34,676 nucleotides of DNA. Source: Streptomyces scabichelini (GTDB lineage: Bacteria > Actinomycetota > Actinomycetes > Streptomycetales > Streptomycetaceae). Shown in pieces: positions 25,165-33,870 of the stretch. Both the position numbers and the translations under genes were made by a program. The stretch covers positions 1 through 34,676 of the forward strand of contig NZ_JAAKZY010000107.1 in the NCBI RefSeq assembly GCF_011045015.1, in the 5' to 3' direction. The first letter of the stretch is position 1; each line of letters begins with the position of its first letter. The notes under the pieces are model-generated. The model ran no database searches. It had not been told where the DNA came from and saw nothing but the letters and a program-made list of their open reading frames with translations.

Positions 25165-26385
25165 ATGCGAGTGGAGACGCTTGAGGACGTCCTCTTGCCG
25201 GGCCTGAACCTCAAGGTGCGGCAGCTCATGGCCGCCGATGGCAACTTGGTGGTCGATGCGGCGGGATGCGGGCCGCCGGGCAGGTGTCCGCAGTGCGAGC
25301 ATCCTGCCATCCGGGTCCACAGCCGATATTGGCGTCAGATATCCGAGTTACCCGTCGGCGGGCGGGGGTTGACCGTCCGCCTGCACGTGCGTCGGTTCTT
25401 CTGCGATCAGAGCCAGTGCCAACGCCGGACGTTCGTGGAACAGGTGGCGGGCCTGACCGAGCCACGCCGCCGTTCTTCACCGGCGGCACGGTCGGTGATG
25501 AGGGCGGTCGCGACGGAACTCGGCGGGCGCCCGGGCCAGCGACTGTGCGCGAAGCTGCGGCTTCACGGCCGACGGACTGCGCTGTTGGCGCAACTGGTCG
25601 CCCCGCCTGTGCCGGCCCGCGCGCCGCGGATACTGGGCATCGACGAGTTCGCGTTCCGTAAAGGACGGACCTACGGCACCGTCCTCGTCGACATCGAAAC
25701 TCCAGGCCCGTAGACGTCCTGCCCAACCGCGAGACCGGCTCGGTTGCCGACTGGCTTCAGGAGCACCCCGGCGCCGAGATCGTGTGCCGTGACCACCTCA
25801 TGGCATTCACCAAGGCCATCAGGCAGGCGGCCCCTGACGCCCTGGAAGTCGCCGATCGCCGGCACCTCCTCTGGCTGCCCCAGCGACTCCTCGCCTTGAC
25901 CGTGTGCGTCAACGCCACAGGGACGTCAACGAATTGGTCGCCACGGGGCTGTCCCTCAGCGCCATCGGCCGCCGCCTGCAACTGGACCGCAAGACGGTAC
26001 GGCGCTACCGGCACAACAACCTCGAAGACCTCCTCGCCTCAGCAGGTGACCGGGGCGCAGGTGTCCTCGACCCCTTTACCGACTACGTGCAGGACCGGTT
26101 CCAGCATCAGGAAGGGCGTGGCGATCCCCACCCTGGCAGTGACGCCCAGCCCTCGCACCATCACCTCATGGATCATGCGCCCGCAGGAGACACTCCGCGC
26201 CTCGGATAGTGCACAGCTGGAAACCGCACGGAACGCCCGCCCGGAGATCGCCGCCGCATGCGACCTCGCACGGGAGTTCACAGACATGGTCCGTCACCGT
26301 CAGGGCCACCTACTGCGGGACTGGATTCAGAAAGCTGAGCTTAGCGGCCCCGAGGCCATCGGCACCTTCGCCGGCTCCGTCCCCC
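25165..26385 (+). pseudogene. ISL3-family transposase, multiply frameshifted and truncated
   Basis: The 5' part (25165-25713) has the ISL3 zinc-binding region (CPQCEH, FFCDQSQCQRRTF) and ILGIDEFAFRKGRTYGTVLV with the first catalytic Asp. After a shift near 25700 the frame reads NRETGSVADWLQEHPGAEIV with CRDHL (second Asp). Another shift near 25890 gives an HTH-like LSLSAIGRRLQLDRKTVRRY. A third near 26110 restores RTITSWIMRPQETL and later GPEAIGTFAGS. The final segment with the catalytic Glu is missing. At least three frame changes make it inactive. Confidence 0.8.
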
Positions 26386-26407
26386 TGGGTGACTGCGGCC
26401 CGAGAAC

Positions 26408-26454
26408 GGAGCAGGGCCTTCGCTGCGACCGCGTCGCAGCGAAGGCCCTGCTCC
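26408..26454. terminator. perfect 22-bp hairpin terminator
   Basis: Two 22-base arms pair without mismatch around a CGC loop. It begins 10 bases past the stop of the minus-strand gene 26465-26983 and separates it from the ISL3 relic. There is no T-tract, as is common in Streptomyces terminators. Confidence 0.85.
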
Positions 26455-26464
26455 ATACGCGTTG

Positions 26465-26983
26465 TCAGATGAGGGAGACGGCGACCAGCGCGATGGTGGA
26501 GCCGCCGAAGACCACGGTGTTGCGCAGGTAGGTCTGGGCGCGCACCCAGTGGGGGAAGGCGCCCTCGGCAGCCTGGAGGAAAGGCTCGACTTCGACGCGG
26601 GCCAGTTCCGGGTCGTCCTTGCGGCGGAAGGCGGCCTCCACGGACTTCACCGCGGTGAGGTTGCTGTAGACGATCACCGCGTTCATCAGCAGCACCAGCG
26701 AGGAGAATATCCAGGTCAGCAGCTGGGCCAGGTCGGCGTCGGCGAGGTTCACAGCGGCGGTGGCGGTCATCACGGCGGCCACGCCCACCGGGGCTGCGGT
26801 CTCGTGACCGCCGGCGTCGAACCGGAGCTTGTTTTCCTCCAGCACCTCCGGGCGGACGTGCTGACGGCGGAGCTCGGCCACTGCAGCGGCCTTCGCAGCG
26901 GGGCCGAAGCGGTGGCGGACCAGCGGGATGCTGATGAAGGCGGCGGCGACGAGCAGCTGCATGACAGCGGCGAGGGTGTTCAC
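26465..26983 (-). CDS. small integral membrane protein of unknown function
   Basis: A 172-residue protein with about four membrane segments (near residues 3-22, 65-90, 95-115 and 150-170). A conserved-looking block VLEENKLRFDAGGHETAAP lies between the first and second segments. I recall similar uncharacterised actinomycete proteins next to TetR genes but know no function. GTG 26983 has AAGGAG in good position. Its promoter region carries three copies of a TTGNAC-NNN-GTNCAA operator shared with the divergent TetR gene, so it is the likely repressed target. Confidence 0.7.
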   Translation of the reverse strand: MNTLAAVMQLLVAAAFISIPLVRHRFGPAAKAAAVAELRRQHVRPEVLEENKLRFDAGGHETAAPVGVAAVMTATAAVNLADADLAQLLTWIFSSLVLLMNAVIVYSNLTAVKSVEAAFRRKDDPELARVEVEPFLQAAEGAFPHWVRAQTYLRNTVVFGGSTIALVAVSLI

Positions 26984-26996
26984 AGGCTCTCCTTGG

Positions 26997-27084
26997 ACTT
27001 GCACTTAGTTCAACTGGCTGGCCGAGAAGACGGTAGACCCAGTCTTGAACAGCGTGCAAGTACCTTCTTGAACTTTGTGCAAGT
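26997..27084. promoter_or_regulatory. three-site operator cluster TTGNAC-N3-GTNCAA
   Basis: The sites are 26997-27015 (ACTTGCACTTAGTTCAACT), 27044-27061 (CTTGAACAGCGTGCAAGT) and 27067-27084 (CTTGAACTTTGTGCAAGT). Each is an imperfect palindrome. The first is adjacent to the membrane-protein gene, the last 18 bases before the TetR start. Confidence 0.8.
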
Positions 27085-27102
27085 GCTGCGTACCGTGCGG
27101 CC

Positions 27103-27777
27103 ATGGCACGCGACACCCTCACCCGAGACCAGATCGTCCGCACCGCCGTCGAGCTCCTGGATGCCGAGGGCCTTGAGGGGCTCAACATGCGCGCCTTGGG
27201 CAACCGGCTCAAATCCGCCGCCACGGCCATGTACTGGCACGTCAAGAACAAGGACAACCTCGTCCTGCTCGCCACCGACCAGGTGTGGAGCGAGCTCACG
27301 CTGCCTGACCTTGATGCGGTCGATTGGCGCGCCGCGGCCACCGCCATGGCCACCGACCTGTACGCGATGTTCATCCGGCACCCTTGGCTGGTGCAGGTCT
27401 TCGCTGCGCACGTCGTCTACGGCGAGGGCAAGGCCCGCCACGACGACCACAGCCTCGCCGTATACGAATCCGCCGGCTTCACCGGAGCTCAGGCCGACCA
27501 GGCCGCGGCCGCCGTCTTCACCTACGTCCTCGGCAACGCGGCCGGCGCCGCCGCGACCGCCTCACTCACACGGAAACTCAACGAGGCCCACAGCACCGCC
27601 GAAGAGCAGTTCCAACACGCCATGACCAAGGCACAGGAGATCGCCATGCGCTATCCGCGCCTGCGCGCCCGGCTGGACACCCAGGCGGCGGCCGACTACG
27701 CCGCCGCTCCCCACAAGACCTTCGAGTTCGGCCTCCAAGCCCTCCTCGACGGCCTGGAGCAGGAACTCGCCGCCTAG
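27103..27777 (+). CDS. TetR-family repressor (TetR_C-type ligand domain)
   Basis: A 224-residue regulator. The HTH is in the first 50 residues (RDQIVRTAVELLDAEGLEGL, then LKSAATAMYWHVKNKDNL), the MYWHVKNKD form typical of tetracycline-repressor-like TetRs. The C-terminal helical domain ends QALLDGLEQELAA. ATG 27103 lacks a clear SD and lies only 18 bases beyond the nearest operator, so a short-leader or leaderless transcript is possible. It is divergent from the small membrane protein and probably controls it and itself. Confidence 0.88.
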   Translation: MARDTLTRDQIVRTAVELLDAEGLEGLNMRALGNRLKSAATAMYWHVKNKDNLVLLATDQVWSELTLPDLDAVDWRAAATAMATDLYAMFIRHPWLVQVFAAHVVYGEGKARHDDHSLAVYESAGFTGAQADQAAAAVFTYVLGNAAGAAATASLTRKLNEAHSTAEEQFQHAMTKAQEIAMRYPRLRARLDTQAAADYAAAPHKTFEFGLQALLDGLEQELAA

Positions 27778-27937
27778 ATGGGGAGTCGGTGCGTCGGTGC
27801 CGGTGCGGCTGATCGGGCGGCAGGTGCGGGCCGGTTGCAGCGTTCCGCGGCCTATTCGCATCCGGAGCGATGAGTTCTTCCCATGCCCGGAGTCTCTACA
27901 GGTATCGATGCATGCCAAGCGGCCAAGGAGGCTCGAC

Positions 27938-28474
27938 GTGAGGAAACTGGTGTTGAAGATATCCGTCTCGGTCGACGGATTCGTCGGGACGGACAGCGGA
28001 AGCGTCGACTGGATCTTCGCCAGCCTCACCGACGATGCGACAGCCTGGCTGGCACAGACCCTTCGAGAGGCCGGCACGCACATCATGGGGCGGACCGCCT
28101 ATCTCGGCATGGCCGCCCACTGGCCGACGTCCACCGAGGTCTTCGCCGCCCCGATGAACAACATTCCCAAGGTCGTCTTCTCCCGGACGCTCAAGGACGC
28201 CGACTGGGCCGGCTCACGCATAGCCGACGGCGACCTCGCCACCGAGATCGCCCGCCTCAAACAGCAGCCCGGCAAGGACATCCTGGCGCACGGCGGCGCC
28301 GGCTTCGCACGGTCACTGTCGAGGCTGCGGCTCGTCGATGAATACCGGCTGCTCGTTCACCCGGTCGTACTCGGCAGCGGCCTGCCGATGTTCGCCGATC
28401 CGATGGACCTGAGGCTGATCAACACGACAGCGTTCAGCGGCGGTGCCATCGCCCACGTCTACCGACCCGCGTGA
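27938..28474 (+). CDS. RibD C-terminal/DHFR-like reductase
   Basis: A 178-residue single-domain protein of the RibD_C (dihydrofolate reductase-like) family. KLVLKISVSVDGFVG is the first strand and loop, THIMGRTAYLGM the GRxT/Y block, NIPKVVFSRTL the third strand and ILAHGGAGFARSL the glycine-rich nucleotide turn. Stand-alone members are YyaP/YwjB-like reductases of unknown substrate. GTG 27938 has AAGGAGG six bases upstream; the open frame extends to 27797 but without family sequence. The gene is probably monocistronic. The stretch 28475-28757 after it has only a weak 104-codon frame and nothing I recognise. Confidence 0.82.
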   Translation: MRKLVLKISVSVDGFVGTDSGSVDWIFASLTDDATAWLAQTLREAGTHIMGRTAYLGMAAHWPTSTEVFAAPMNNIPKVVFSRTLKDADWAGSRIADGDLATEIARLKQQPGKDILAHGGAGFARSLSRLRLVDEYRLLVHPVVLGSGLPMFADPMDLRLINTTAFSGGAIAHVYRPA

Positions 28475-28757
28475 CCAGCGGCCCGGGGTGGGCCAAATAC
28501 CGCTGTCAGGCCATGGCACGGAGATCGCTGAGTGGGGCCGACTCATGGTGTCCTCCGGGGCCATCAGAGGGCTCTGGCACAGATCTTGGGGAGCGGTCGC
28601 GGAGCGTCACCCCGATGTTTGCCTATGTTCACGGGAGCTGGACCCGGTTGTCCGTGAGTGGTGGGCCCAAGTTGACGATCTTTTCGTGATCGCTTGTTCG
28701 CGTCGAGTGGCCCCGCTTCGGGCGGGTGAGCTTCGCAGCCCTTGCCCCGCCACATGA

Positions 28758-29231
28758 TCACGACTGGCCCCAGCCCCAGGACCACCTGGACTCCAGCCCC
28801 GGCATGATCAGCCCAAGGCGGCGCTCAAACATCAACCAGCCCGGCCCCTGACGCTCGTGAACATGCGGAACGGTCACTCGAACCCCGGGCTGCTCGCCCT
28901 CCAGCAGGCTGACCTCGCTGCCGCCCCAGAACCGGTCCGGTTCAGACGCGATCCCCTCCCGCAGTGTGTCGGCGGTCCGCTCGGCCCCCGCCTCGTCGTG
29001 GGTCACAAGGCAAAGCACCTCCGAGGCATCCTCGGCAACCTTCGCCATCTGGCCCACGGCCATGGCCGCGATGACCTCCTCGTCCAGCCCCGGGACGGTG
29101 AAGTCCACCTGATACGCCTCGCCGGCGCAGTCGCTCAGCTCCCGGTACCGTGGCTCCTCGCTCAGCGGCTGACCCGCCGTCAGCCGGACCACGCAGCTCC
29201 GGCTCCGGAACTGGTGCGCGACGCTTCGCAT
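28758..29231 (-). CDS. hypothetical protein, Trp-rich C-terminus
   Basis: A 157-residue acidic protein. Recognisable features are alternating strands and helices (GEAYQVDFTVPGLDEEVIAA, then VLCLVTHDEAGAERT) and an aromatic end (PGWLMFERRLGLI, then WSWGWGQS). I do not recognise the family. ATG 29231 has a close GGAG; the open frame continues to 29687 antisense to the ComB-like gene, so the longer form is unlikely. From 29232 to 29526 I see no other gene. Confidence 0.5.
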   Translation of the reverse strand: MRSVAHQFRSRSCVVRLTAGQPLSEEPRYRELSDCAGEAYQVDFTVPGLDEEVIAAMAVGQMAKVAEDASEVLCLVTHDEAGAERTADTLREGIASEPDRFWGGSEVSLLEGEQPGVRVTVPHVHERQGPGWLMFERRLGLIMPGLESRWSWGWGQS

Positions 29232-29526
29232 GCTCCACGGCTCATATGGGAGCAGGACCGATGGCTTCTTGTGGGATTGTCCGCAGAAGGAAGATCTCTT
29301 CATCGCTGGGATATGGAAGGGGAGAATTGGGCTGCCGTCGCTTAGTGAGCCCTTTCCGACTTGCTGAAGGTCTAGGTCAGACCACAGGCGACGAGCCGCT
29401 GGTCGCCCGCTGGCCCGCCCGATACTTGAGCGCGTGCCCGCGAGGCAGTCGCCCAGCAGATCCCGAGTCGCTGAAAGATCGTCAACGTGTCTTGTGGACC
29501 GCTTCGGTGGGCTGCAACCATCTCGC

Positions 29527-30237
29527 ATGGACTCGCGAGTAGTCGGAATACCCGACGTGGACGGCACCGAACAGGTGGCTGTTGTGATCGATGTGATGCG
29601 GGCGTTCACCACCGCCGCATGGGCCTTCCATTGTGGGGCAGACAAGATCGTTCTCGCTGCCGACGAGGGCGAGGCACTGGCGATCAAGGCGGGTCACCCG
29701 GGCTGGCTTGCGCTCAAGGATGGGGCACCGGTGAGCGGGTTCGACCTGGTCAACTCTCCTGGCCTGATCCGGGAGGCCGACTTGCCCGGCCGCACCGTGG
29801 TTCAAAAGACCACTGCGGGAACGGTTGGGGCCCTGGCGGTCGTCGAGGCGAAACTGGCGCTGTGCGCCAGTTTCGTCGTGGCCGGCGCGACGGCCCGGGC
29901 CTTGGCGGATGCTGGCGCCGACTCGGTGACGTTCGTGGCCACCGGCGAGGACGGCCGTGCTGCCGAGGATCTGGCCTGCGCCGAGTACCTGGATCGGCTC
30001 CTGGCCGGGGCTCGTCTCGACCCCGGCCCCTATCTGCACCGTGCCCGCACCTCCCCAGCCGCGGCGGACCTGCGCAGCGGGCGACGCCGCGGTGCTCACC
30101 CCACCGATGTTGAGTTGTGTTTGGAGGTCGACCGGTTCAACTTCGCCATGAAGGTCGGGCTCGAGGAAGGGATGGCAGTGCTGCGGCCGCTCCGGACTCG
30201 ACCAGATGTGGTGTCCGCCGTACACCGCGCACAGTAA
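29527..30237 (+). CDS. 2-phosphosulfolactate phosphatase (ComB)-like
   Basis: A 236-residue protein with ComB family (PF04029) blocks: VAVVIDVMRAFTTAAWAF near residue 18 (the VDVxRAxTT motif), GFDLVNSPGLI, VVQKTTAGTVGAL (the TTNGT-like turn, here TTAGT) and FVATGEDGRAAEDLACAEYL. ComB hydrolyses 2-phospho-3-sulfolactate to sulfolactate in coenzyme M synthesis; bacterial homologues often have unproven roles. ATG 29527 is placed by the family start and has a weak SD. It is followed by an IS5 fragment and a HisD-family relic. Confidence 0.75.
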   Translation: MDSRVVGIPDVDGTEQVAVVIDVMRAFTTAAWAFHCGADKIVLAADEGEALAIKAGHPGWLALKDGAPVSGFDLVNSPGLIREADLPGRTVVQKTTAGTVGALAVVEAKLALCASFVVAGATARALADAGADSVTFVATGEDGRAAEDLACAEYLDRLLAGARLDPGPYLHRARTSPAAADLRSGRRRGAHPTDVELCLEVDRFNFAMKVGLEEGMAVLRPLRTRPDVVSAVHRAQ

Positions 30238-30256
30238 TTTATGAGCCGTTCCCGCC

Positions 30257-30470
30257 TTACGCTGACGCGAGGTGAAGAGTGAGGACGGCCTTGACGACGT
30301 CGGTGATCCGGTTGGTGCTGCAGCGCAGCAGGCGCCAGCCATTGAGCGTGGCCATGGCCTGCTCGCCCACGGCGCGGATCTTCGCATGGGCGACGTTGAC
30401 CGCCTGCTTGCCGGCGGACAGGTTCCAGTGCTTGCCACGGAAAGGGACGATCACTCGGCACGTCCATCTT
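30257..30470 (-). mobile_element. IS5-family transposase, C-terminal fragment
   Basis: The minus strand reads MIVPFRGKHWNLSAG, NVAHAKIRAVGEQAMATLNG and CSTNRITDVVKAVLTLHLAS before TAA 30257. This matches the last segment of IS5-type DDE transposases (HAKIRxxGEQAMAxLKxWRLLRKxRCS), with a small deletion around the WRLL block. The DDE core is absent. Confidence 0.7.
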
Positions 30471-30614
30471 TGGTGAGACGTTGGACCCCCGGTCTGGGGT
30501 TGGGGTCAGTGCCAGTTCTCCGGTTTCGGTGAGCTCCGCGGTCGTGGCGCCGTCACGGGCGCGCTCGAGCGCACCCCGAGCCAGCTGACGTGCTCACGCT
30601 CGCGGCGCAGGGCG

Positions 30615-30890
30615 ACCCCCCGCCAGATCCTCACGGCCAACCCCCGGGAGGCGCTGGAAGAGATGCACAACTACGGAGCGCTGTTCCTGGGTGAGGGAAC
30701 GCGTGTCGCCTACGGTGACAAGGGCATCGGAACCAACCACGTGCTGCCGACCCTCGGCGCCGCCCACTACACCGGCGGGCTGTGGGTGGGCAAGTTACTG
30801 AAAACCTCGGCGAGGCATGCGGTCGCCTGTCCCGGCTGGACGCTTCGAGGGACATGCTCGCTCGGGTGATGTGCGCGCGGCGAAGTACGG
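30615..30890 (+). pseudogene. HisD-family (sulfopropanediol dehydrogenase-like) C-terminal relic
   Basis: The frame reads RQILTANPREALEEMHNYGA, LFLGEGTRVAYGDKGIGTN and HVLPTLGAAHYTGGLWVGK. This is the NHxLPT/YTGGL block of histidinol dehydrogenase relatives such as HpsN rather than classical HisD. Frames then change: CGRLSRL and GRFEGHARSGDVRAAKYG appear in other frames. Upstream catalytic regions are missing. The stretch 30471-30614 is unassigned. Confidence 0.6.
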
Positions 30891-30953
30891 CGCGGCTCCG
30901 CTGAGTTGGGCGCCGCGGGCCGTCCAGAACCAGAGCCCGTCTTCGAACCTGGT

Positions 30954-31598
30954 TCAGCCCGACCGCATCACGGCGGACATCGAGGGCCGGGATGCGTGAG
31001 ATGCGGTGAGAAGAGCGCCGTGCACGGCTGAGGACGCCGCCCGGGTGGTATAGCGATCGGTGTCCGGAGGCCATGCGTCACGTTCCTGGTGGATCAGGAG
31101 ACAAACCGCGCCGTGCACGCCGGCACACAGCAGTCTGGCGGTTTCGGTGGTGCTCTCTACTGGTACTCCGGCATCGACACAGGCTGCGACCTTGTCCCGG
31201 AAATAGCGGAAACACGCGTCCTCGTTCTGGCGACTGGCCTCGGTGGCCTCGCCATCCATCACCAGTCGGTACTGGGAGGGATGGCGAAGCCCGAATGCGA
31301 TGTAGGCGACGCAGGTTTCGTAGAGCGCCGTCACCGGGTCCGGGACCCCCCGGGACAGTGCTTCCAACTCGACGAACAGTGAACTCCACACACGCAGGCA
31401 CGTGGCGTGGACGAGTTCCCTCTTCGAGGCGAAGTGGAGGTAGACGGCCGGCGGGGTGACTCCCGCGCTTGTCGCCACCGCGCGAATCGTAAGAGCGTCG
31501 GCACCACCGTCTTCGAGCAGCTGATCGGCGATGTCGAGAAGCTCGTCGCGGAGCAGGCCGCCCTTGCCCTTGGCGGCGCGAACGCGGGAGCCGGTCAC
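30954..31598 (-). CDS. TetR-family repressor of the MFS/thioesterase module
   Basis: A 214-residue regulator with the HTH at about residues 15-60 (DELLDIADQLLEDGGADALT, then TSAGVTPPAVYLHFASKREL) and a helical C-terminal domain. The start is GTG 31598, 28 bases after the thioesterase stop, with only a weak SD, so it is probably co-transcribed and coupled. The 37-bp palindrome at 32045-32081, upstream of the thioesterase, is its likely operator. Confidence 0.87.
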   Translation of the reverse strand: MTGSRVRAAKGKGGLLRDELLDIADQLLEDGGADALTIRAVATSAGVTPPAVYLHFASKRELVHATCLRVWSSLFVELEALSRGVPDPVTALYETCVAYIAFGLRHPSQYRLVMDGEATEASRQNEDACFRYFRDKVAACVDAGVPVESTTETARLLCAGVHGAVCLLIHQERDAWPPDTDRYTTRAASSAVHGALLTASHASRPSMSAVMRSG

Positions 31599-31626
31599 AG
31601 ACGGGGGCCTTCGGGCGAGAGCGACA

Positions 31627-32031
31627 TCAGGATGTCTTCGGTTTGACCGCGGTGACGACCTGGGTCACCCGGGCGCACAGTTCGCCTTCGGCATCGTGCA
31701 CGTCGACCTCGATGACGGTGTTGCGCCCCACACGCAGGGGACGAGCTGTCGCGACGACGTCTGTGTGTGCCGACCGAAGGAAGTGTGTGGTCGACTCCAC
31801 GGTGGCCGGTGCGGCGCCGGCCGGACCGTTGAGGGCGGCGCACACGGCACCGCTCACATCGGCTAGTCCCATCAACGCGCCCCCATGGAGGCCGCCGCCC
31901 ACCGTGGAGAGCGAGAGATCGTGCGCCAGCGTGGCTCGAACGCCGGCTGCCGTCATCTCGTCGAACACGACTCCGAGGGTCTTGGCGTACGGCGCGAGCG
32001 CGTAGACGTCTTCGGCTGCGAGTGTGGGCAC
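31627..32031 (-). CDS. PaaI-type hotdog-fold thioesterase
   Basis: A 134-residue single hotdog domain. The GGGLHGGALMGLADVSGAVC block (about 45-64) is the HGGxxxxLAD-type helix of the PaaI/YbdB group, followed by the VESTTHFLRS strand. The family hydrolyses acyl-CoA thioesters, often phenylacetyl- or hydroxybenzoyl-CoA. GTG 32031 has GGAG seven bases upstream. It is the first gene after the operator and heads a thioesterase-TetR operon. Confidence 0.82.
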   Translation of the reverse strand: MPTLAAEDVYALAPYAKTLGVVFDEMTAAGVRATLAHDLSLSTVGGGLHGGALMGLADVSGAVCAALNGPAGAAPATVESTTHFLRSAHTDVVATARPLRVGRNTVIEVDVHDAEGELCARVTQVVTAVKPKTS

Positions 32032-32044
32032 GGGCTGCTCCCAT

Positions 32045-32081
32045 CTGAGTTAAGGGCGATAAGTTATCGACGTTAACTCAG
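32045..32081. promoter_or_regulatory. TetR operator, 18-1-18 inverted repeat
   Basis: CTGAGTTAAGGGCGATAA, one G, then TTATCGACGTTAACTCAG. The arms agree at 16 of 18 positions. It ends 14 bases upstream of the thioesterase GTG, within the 112-base gap behind the MFS gene. Confidence 0.88.
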
Positions 32082-32143
32082 GCCGTCAACCCGGGAGCGG
32101 CAGGTCCCCGTGGTCCACACGGTGCACGACTGACGTACGACGG

Positions 32144-33565
32144 CTACGGGGAAGTCCTCTTGCGGAGAGCGGGGGTCGTGTCGCCAGGTGTTGTGCCGAC
32201 GCGGCTCAGCGACCGGTCGGCTGTGCACAGGACCAGGAACACAGCGGCCACACCGATGAGCAACCAGGCCATGGCATGCAGTCCGGAACTGGTGGCGCCG
32301 TCGCGGAAGAACACGGCGCTCGCCGCCGCCGCGAACAGTGCGCCGATGTACATGAACGTGCGCAGCAGTCCCGCGGACGAGCCCATGCGGGCCGGGTCGG
32401 CCTGTGCGTACAGGGCATTCTGGTTGGCCAGCCCGATCAGCCCGTGAGGGATGCCGACGACCGCGCTGAGTACGACGAGCAGCCAGACCGGACTGTCGGC
32501 ACGAAGGAGCAACAAGGCCGCGCAGCCGAGGCATTGGAAAAGCGCGCCGGTGACGAGTTTGCCCCGCACCCGGCTACGGCGTCCCGTGAGTGCGGTGACA
32601 CCGATGGCCGTCGCCGACAGCGGCAGCAGAAGCAGCCCGGCCTGCGACGCGCTGAGTCCTCGGCCCTCTTGGAGCCACTGGCTGTAGCCGTAGAAGAAGG
32701 CGTACGACGTGGTGTAGGCGAGGCACTGTCGGGTGAAGGTGGAGAGCAGCGGTACGTTCCCGCCGAGGACTCGAAGATCTATGAACGGCTGGGCGATGCC
32801 GAGTTCGCGGCGGACGAACACCGCGCCCGCGGTCAGGCCGAGCACCAGCAGATACCAGTGTGCGACCGTCGGGTTCATCAGGAAGAACATGAACGCGGTC
32901 AGTGATCCGGCGAACCACAGCATGCCCGGCACATCGATGCGGGTCGCTTTGCCGGGGGGTGTCGCGCGTGGCAACCACAGTGCGCCCAGGACAAGGCACA
33001 TGAGGGACAGCGGCACGTTGATGCCGAAGATCAGATGCCAGCCACCCGTACCGATCAGCAGGCCACCGAGGGCCGGGCCGACGACCGCGATGACCTGGTT
33101 GGAAATCGACAGCGTGGCGAGGACGCCACTCGGGTTCTTCCGGCCGGTGCGGTCGGACTCGGAGCGCAGCAGCGACATGGACGCCGGGAAGGCCGCCGAG
33201 GTTCCGAATCCCAGGAGGACGCGGGAGGCGACCAGTACCCACAAGTTCGGAGCGAGCGTGCCGAGCAGTCCGGCCAGGCCGGCCAGCGCGGTGCCCAGCA
33301 GGTAGAGCCGACGCGGACCGAACACGTCGACAAGTCGGCCGATCACCGGCTGGCCGACAGCCGTTGCGAGGTAGAGGCCGGAGACGAGCCATGCCGTCTG
33401 CGAGGGCGGCACGCCGAAGGCGCGGCCGATGGGGACCAACGCGACCGCGAGCATCGAGGAGTTGATGGGGTTGAGAATCGAGCCCAGGATCATCGGTGCG
33501 ATCAGGCGACGGTCGAAGCCGGCCTTCTCTGCCCGACGCTGTCTGCGCGCGGCTGTCCGAGTCAC
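32144..33565 (-). CDS. MFS drug-efflux-type transporter (DHA2-like)
   Basis: A 473-residue protein with about 13-14 membrane segments. The first segment block is SILNPINSSMLAVALVPIG (DHA2-like, cf. LDxTIVNVALP), motif A is GRLVDVFGPRRLY, and TAWLVSGLYLATAVGQPVIG follows the family pattern. Proton-driven efflux of a small hydrophobic compound is likely. GTG 33565 follows GAAGGTGG; it overlaps the stop of the upstream truncated hydrolase frame as GTGA, implying translation coupling in the original operon. The neighbouring thioesterase and TetR suggest co-regulation. Confidence 0.88.
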   Translation of the reverse strand: MTRTAARRQRRAEKAGFDRRLIAPMILGSILNPINSSMLAVALVPIGRAFGVPPSQTAWLVSGLYLATAVGQPVIGRLVDVFGPRRLYLLGTALAGLAGLLGTLAPNLWVLVASRVLLGFGTSAAFPASMSLLRSESDRTGRKNPSGVLATLSISNQVIAVVGPALGGLLIGTGGWHLIFGINVPLSLMCLVLGALWLPRATPPGKATRIDVPGMLWFAGSLTAFMFFLMNPTVAHWYLLVLGLTAGAVFVRRELGIAQPFIDLRVLGGNVPLLSTFTRQCLAYTTSYAFFYGYSQWLQEGRGLSASQAGLLLLPLSATAIGVTALTGRRSRVRGKLVTGALFQCLGCAALLLLRADSPVWLLVVLSAVVGIPHGLIGLANQNALYAQADPARMGSSAGLLRTFMYIGALFAAAASAVFFRDGATSSGLHAMAWLLIGVAAVFLVLCTADRSLSRVGTTPGDTTPALRKRTSP

Positions 33566-33870
33566 GCCTGCGCCACCTTCGGATGGGTCAGGTACTGCCC
33601 GATGAACCACTCGATCGCCTGCGATGTCAGACCGTATCCCTCCGCAAACGCTGTACGTGAGGGCGTCGCGGGGCCCCATGGAGGACGGGACAGGCGAGGA
33701 GTTGGGCCACGGGCGGGGACGGGGTGTGCGCCAGTGCGAGTGCGGTGGCGACTGGCCACGGCGCTGGTTGCTTCGCGTAGCGCCCGGAGGTCGGGCGGAC
33801 CGGCCCGCCTGCCCGTTTCACGGTCGGCCATCAGCTGGGCGACCTGTGGATCGAGTCGGTGGTGGGTCAC
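33562..33870 (-). pseudogene. alpha/beta hydrolase (acetylesterase type), internally deleted
   Basis: A 102-codon frame opens with RLDPQVAQLMADRETGRRAG, like the N-terminus of Aes/HSL-type esterases, and closes with EGYGLTSQAIEWFIGQYL, a block normally found near residue 230 of those proteins. The HGGG and GxSxG regions are missing, so more than 150 residues have been deleted. The stop-start overlaps on both sides (GTGA at 33867-33870 and at 33562-33565) show it once belonged to an operon with the next gene and the MFS gene. A stable short product is possible but unlikely. Confidence 0.55.

Noticed and set aside
28443..28757. Plus-strand 104-codon frame after the RibD_C gene.
   Set aside because: It starts inside the preceding gene, has no recognisable domain and codon content like non-coding DNA.
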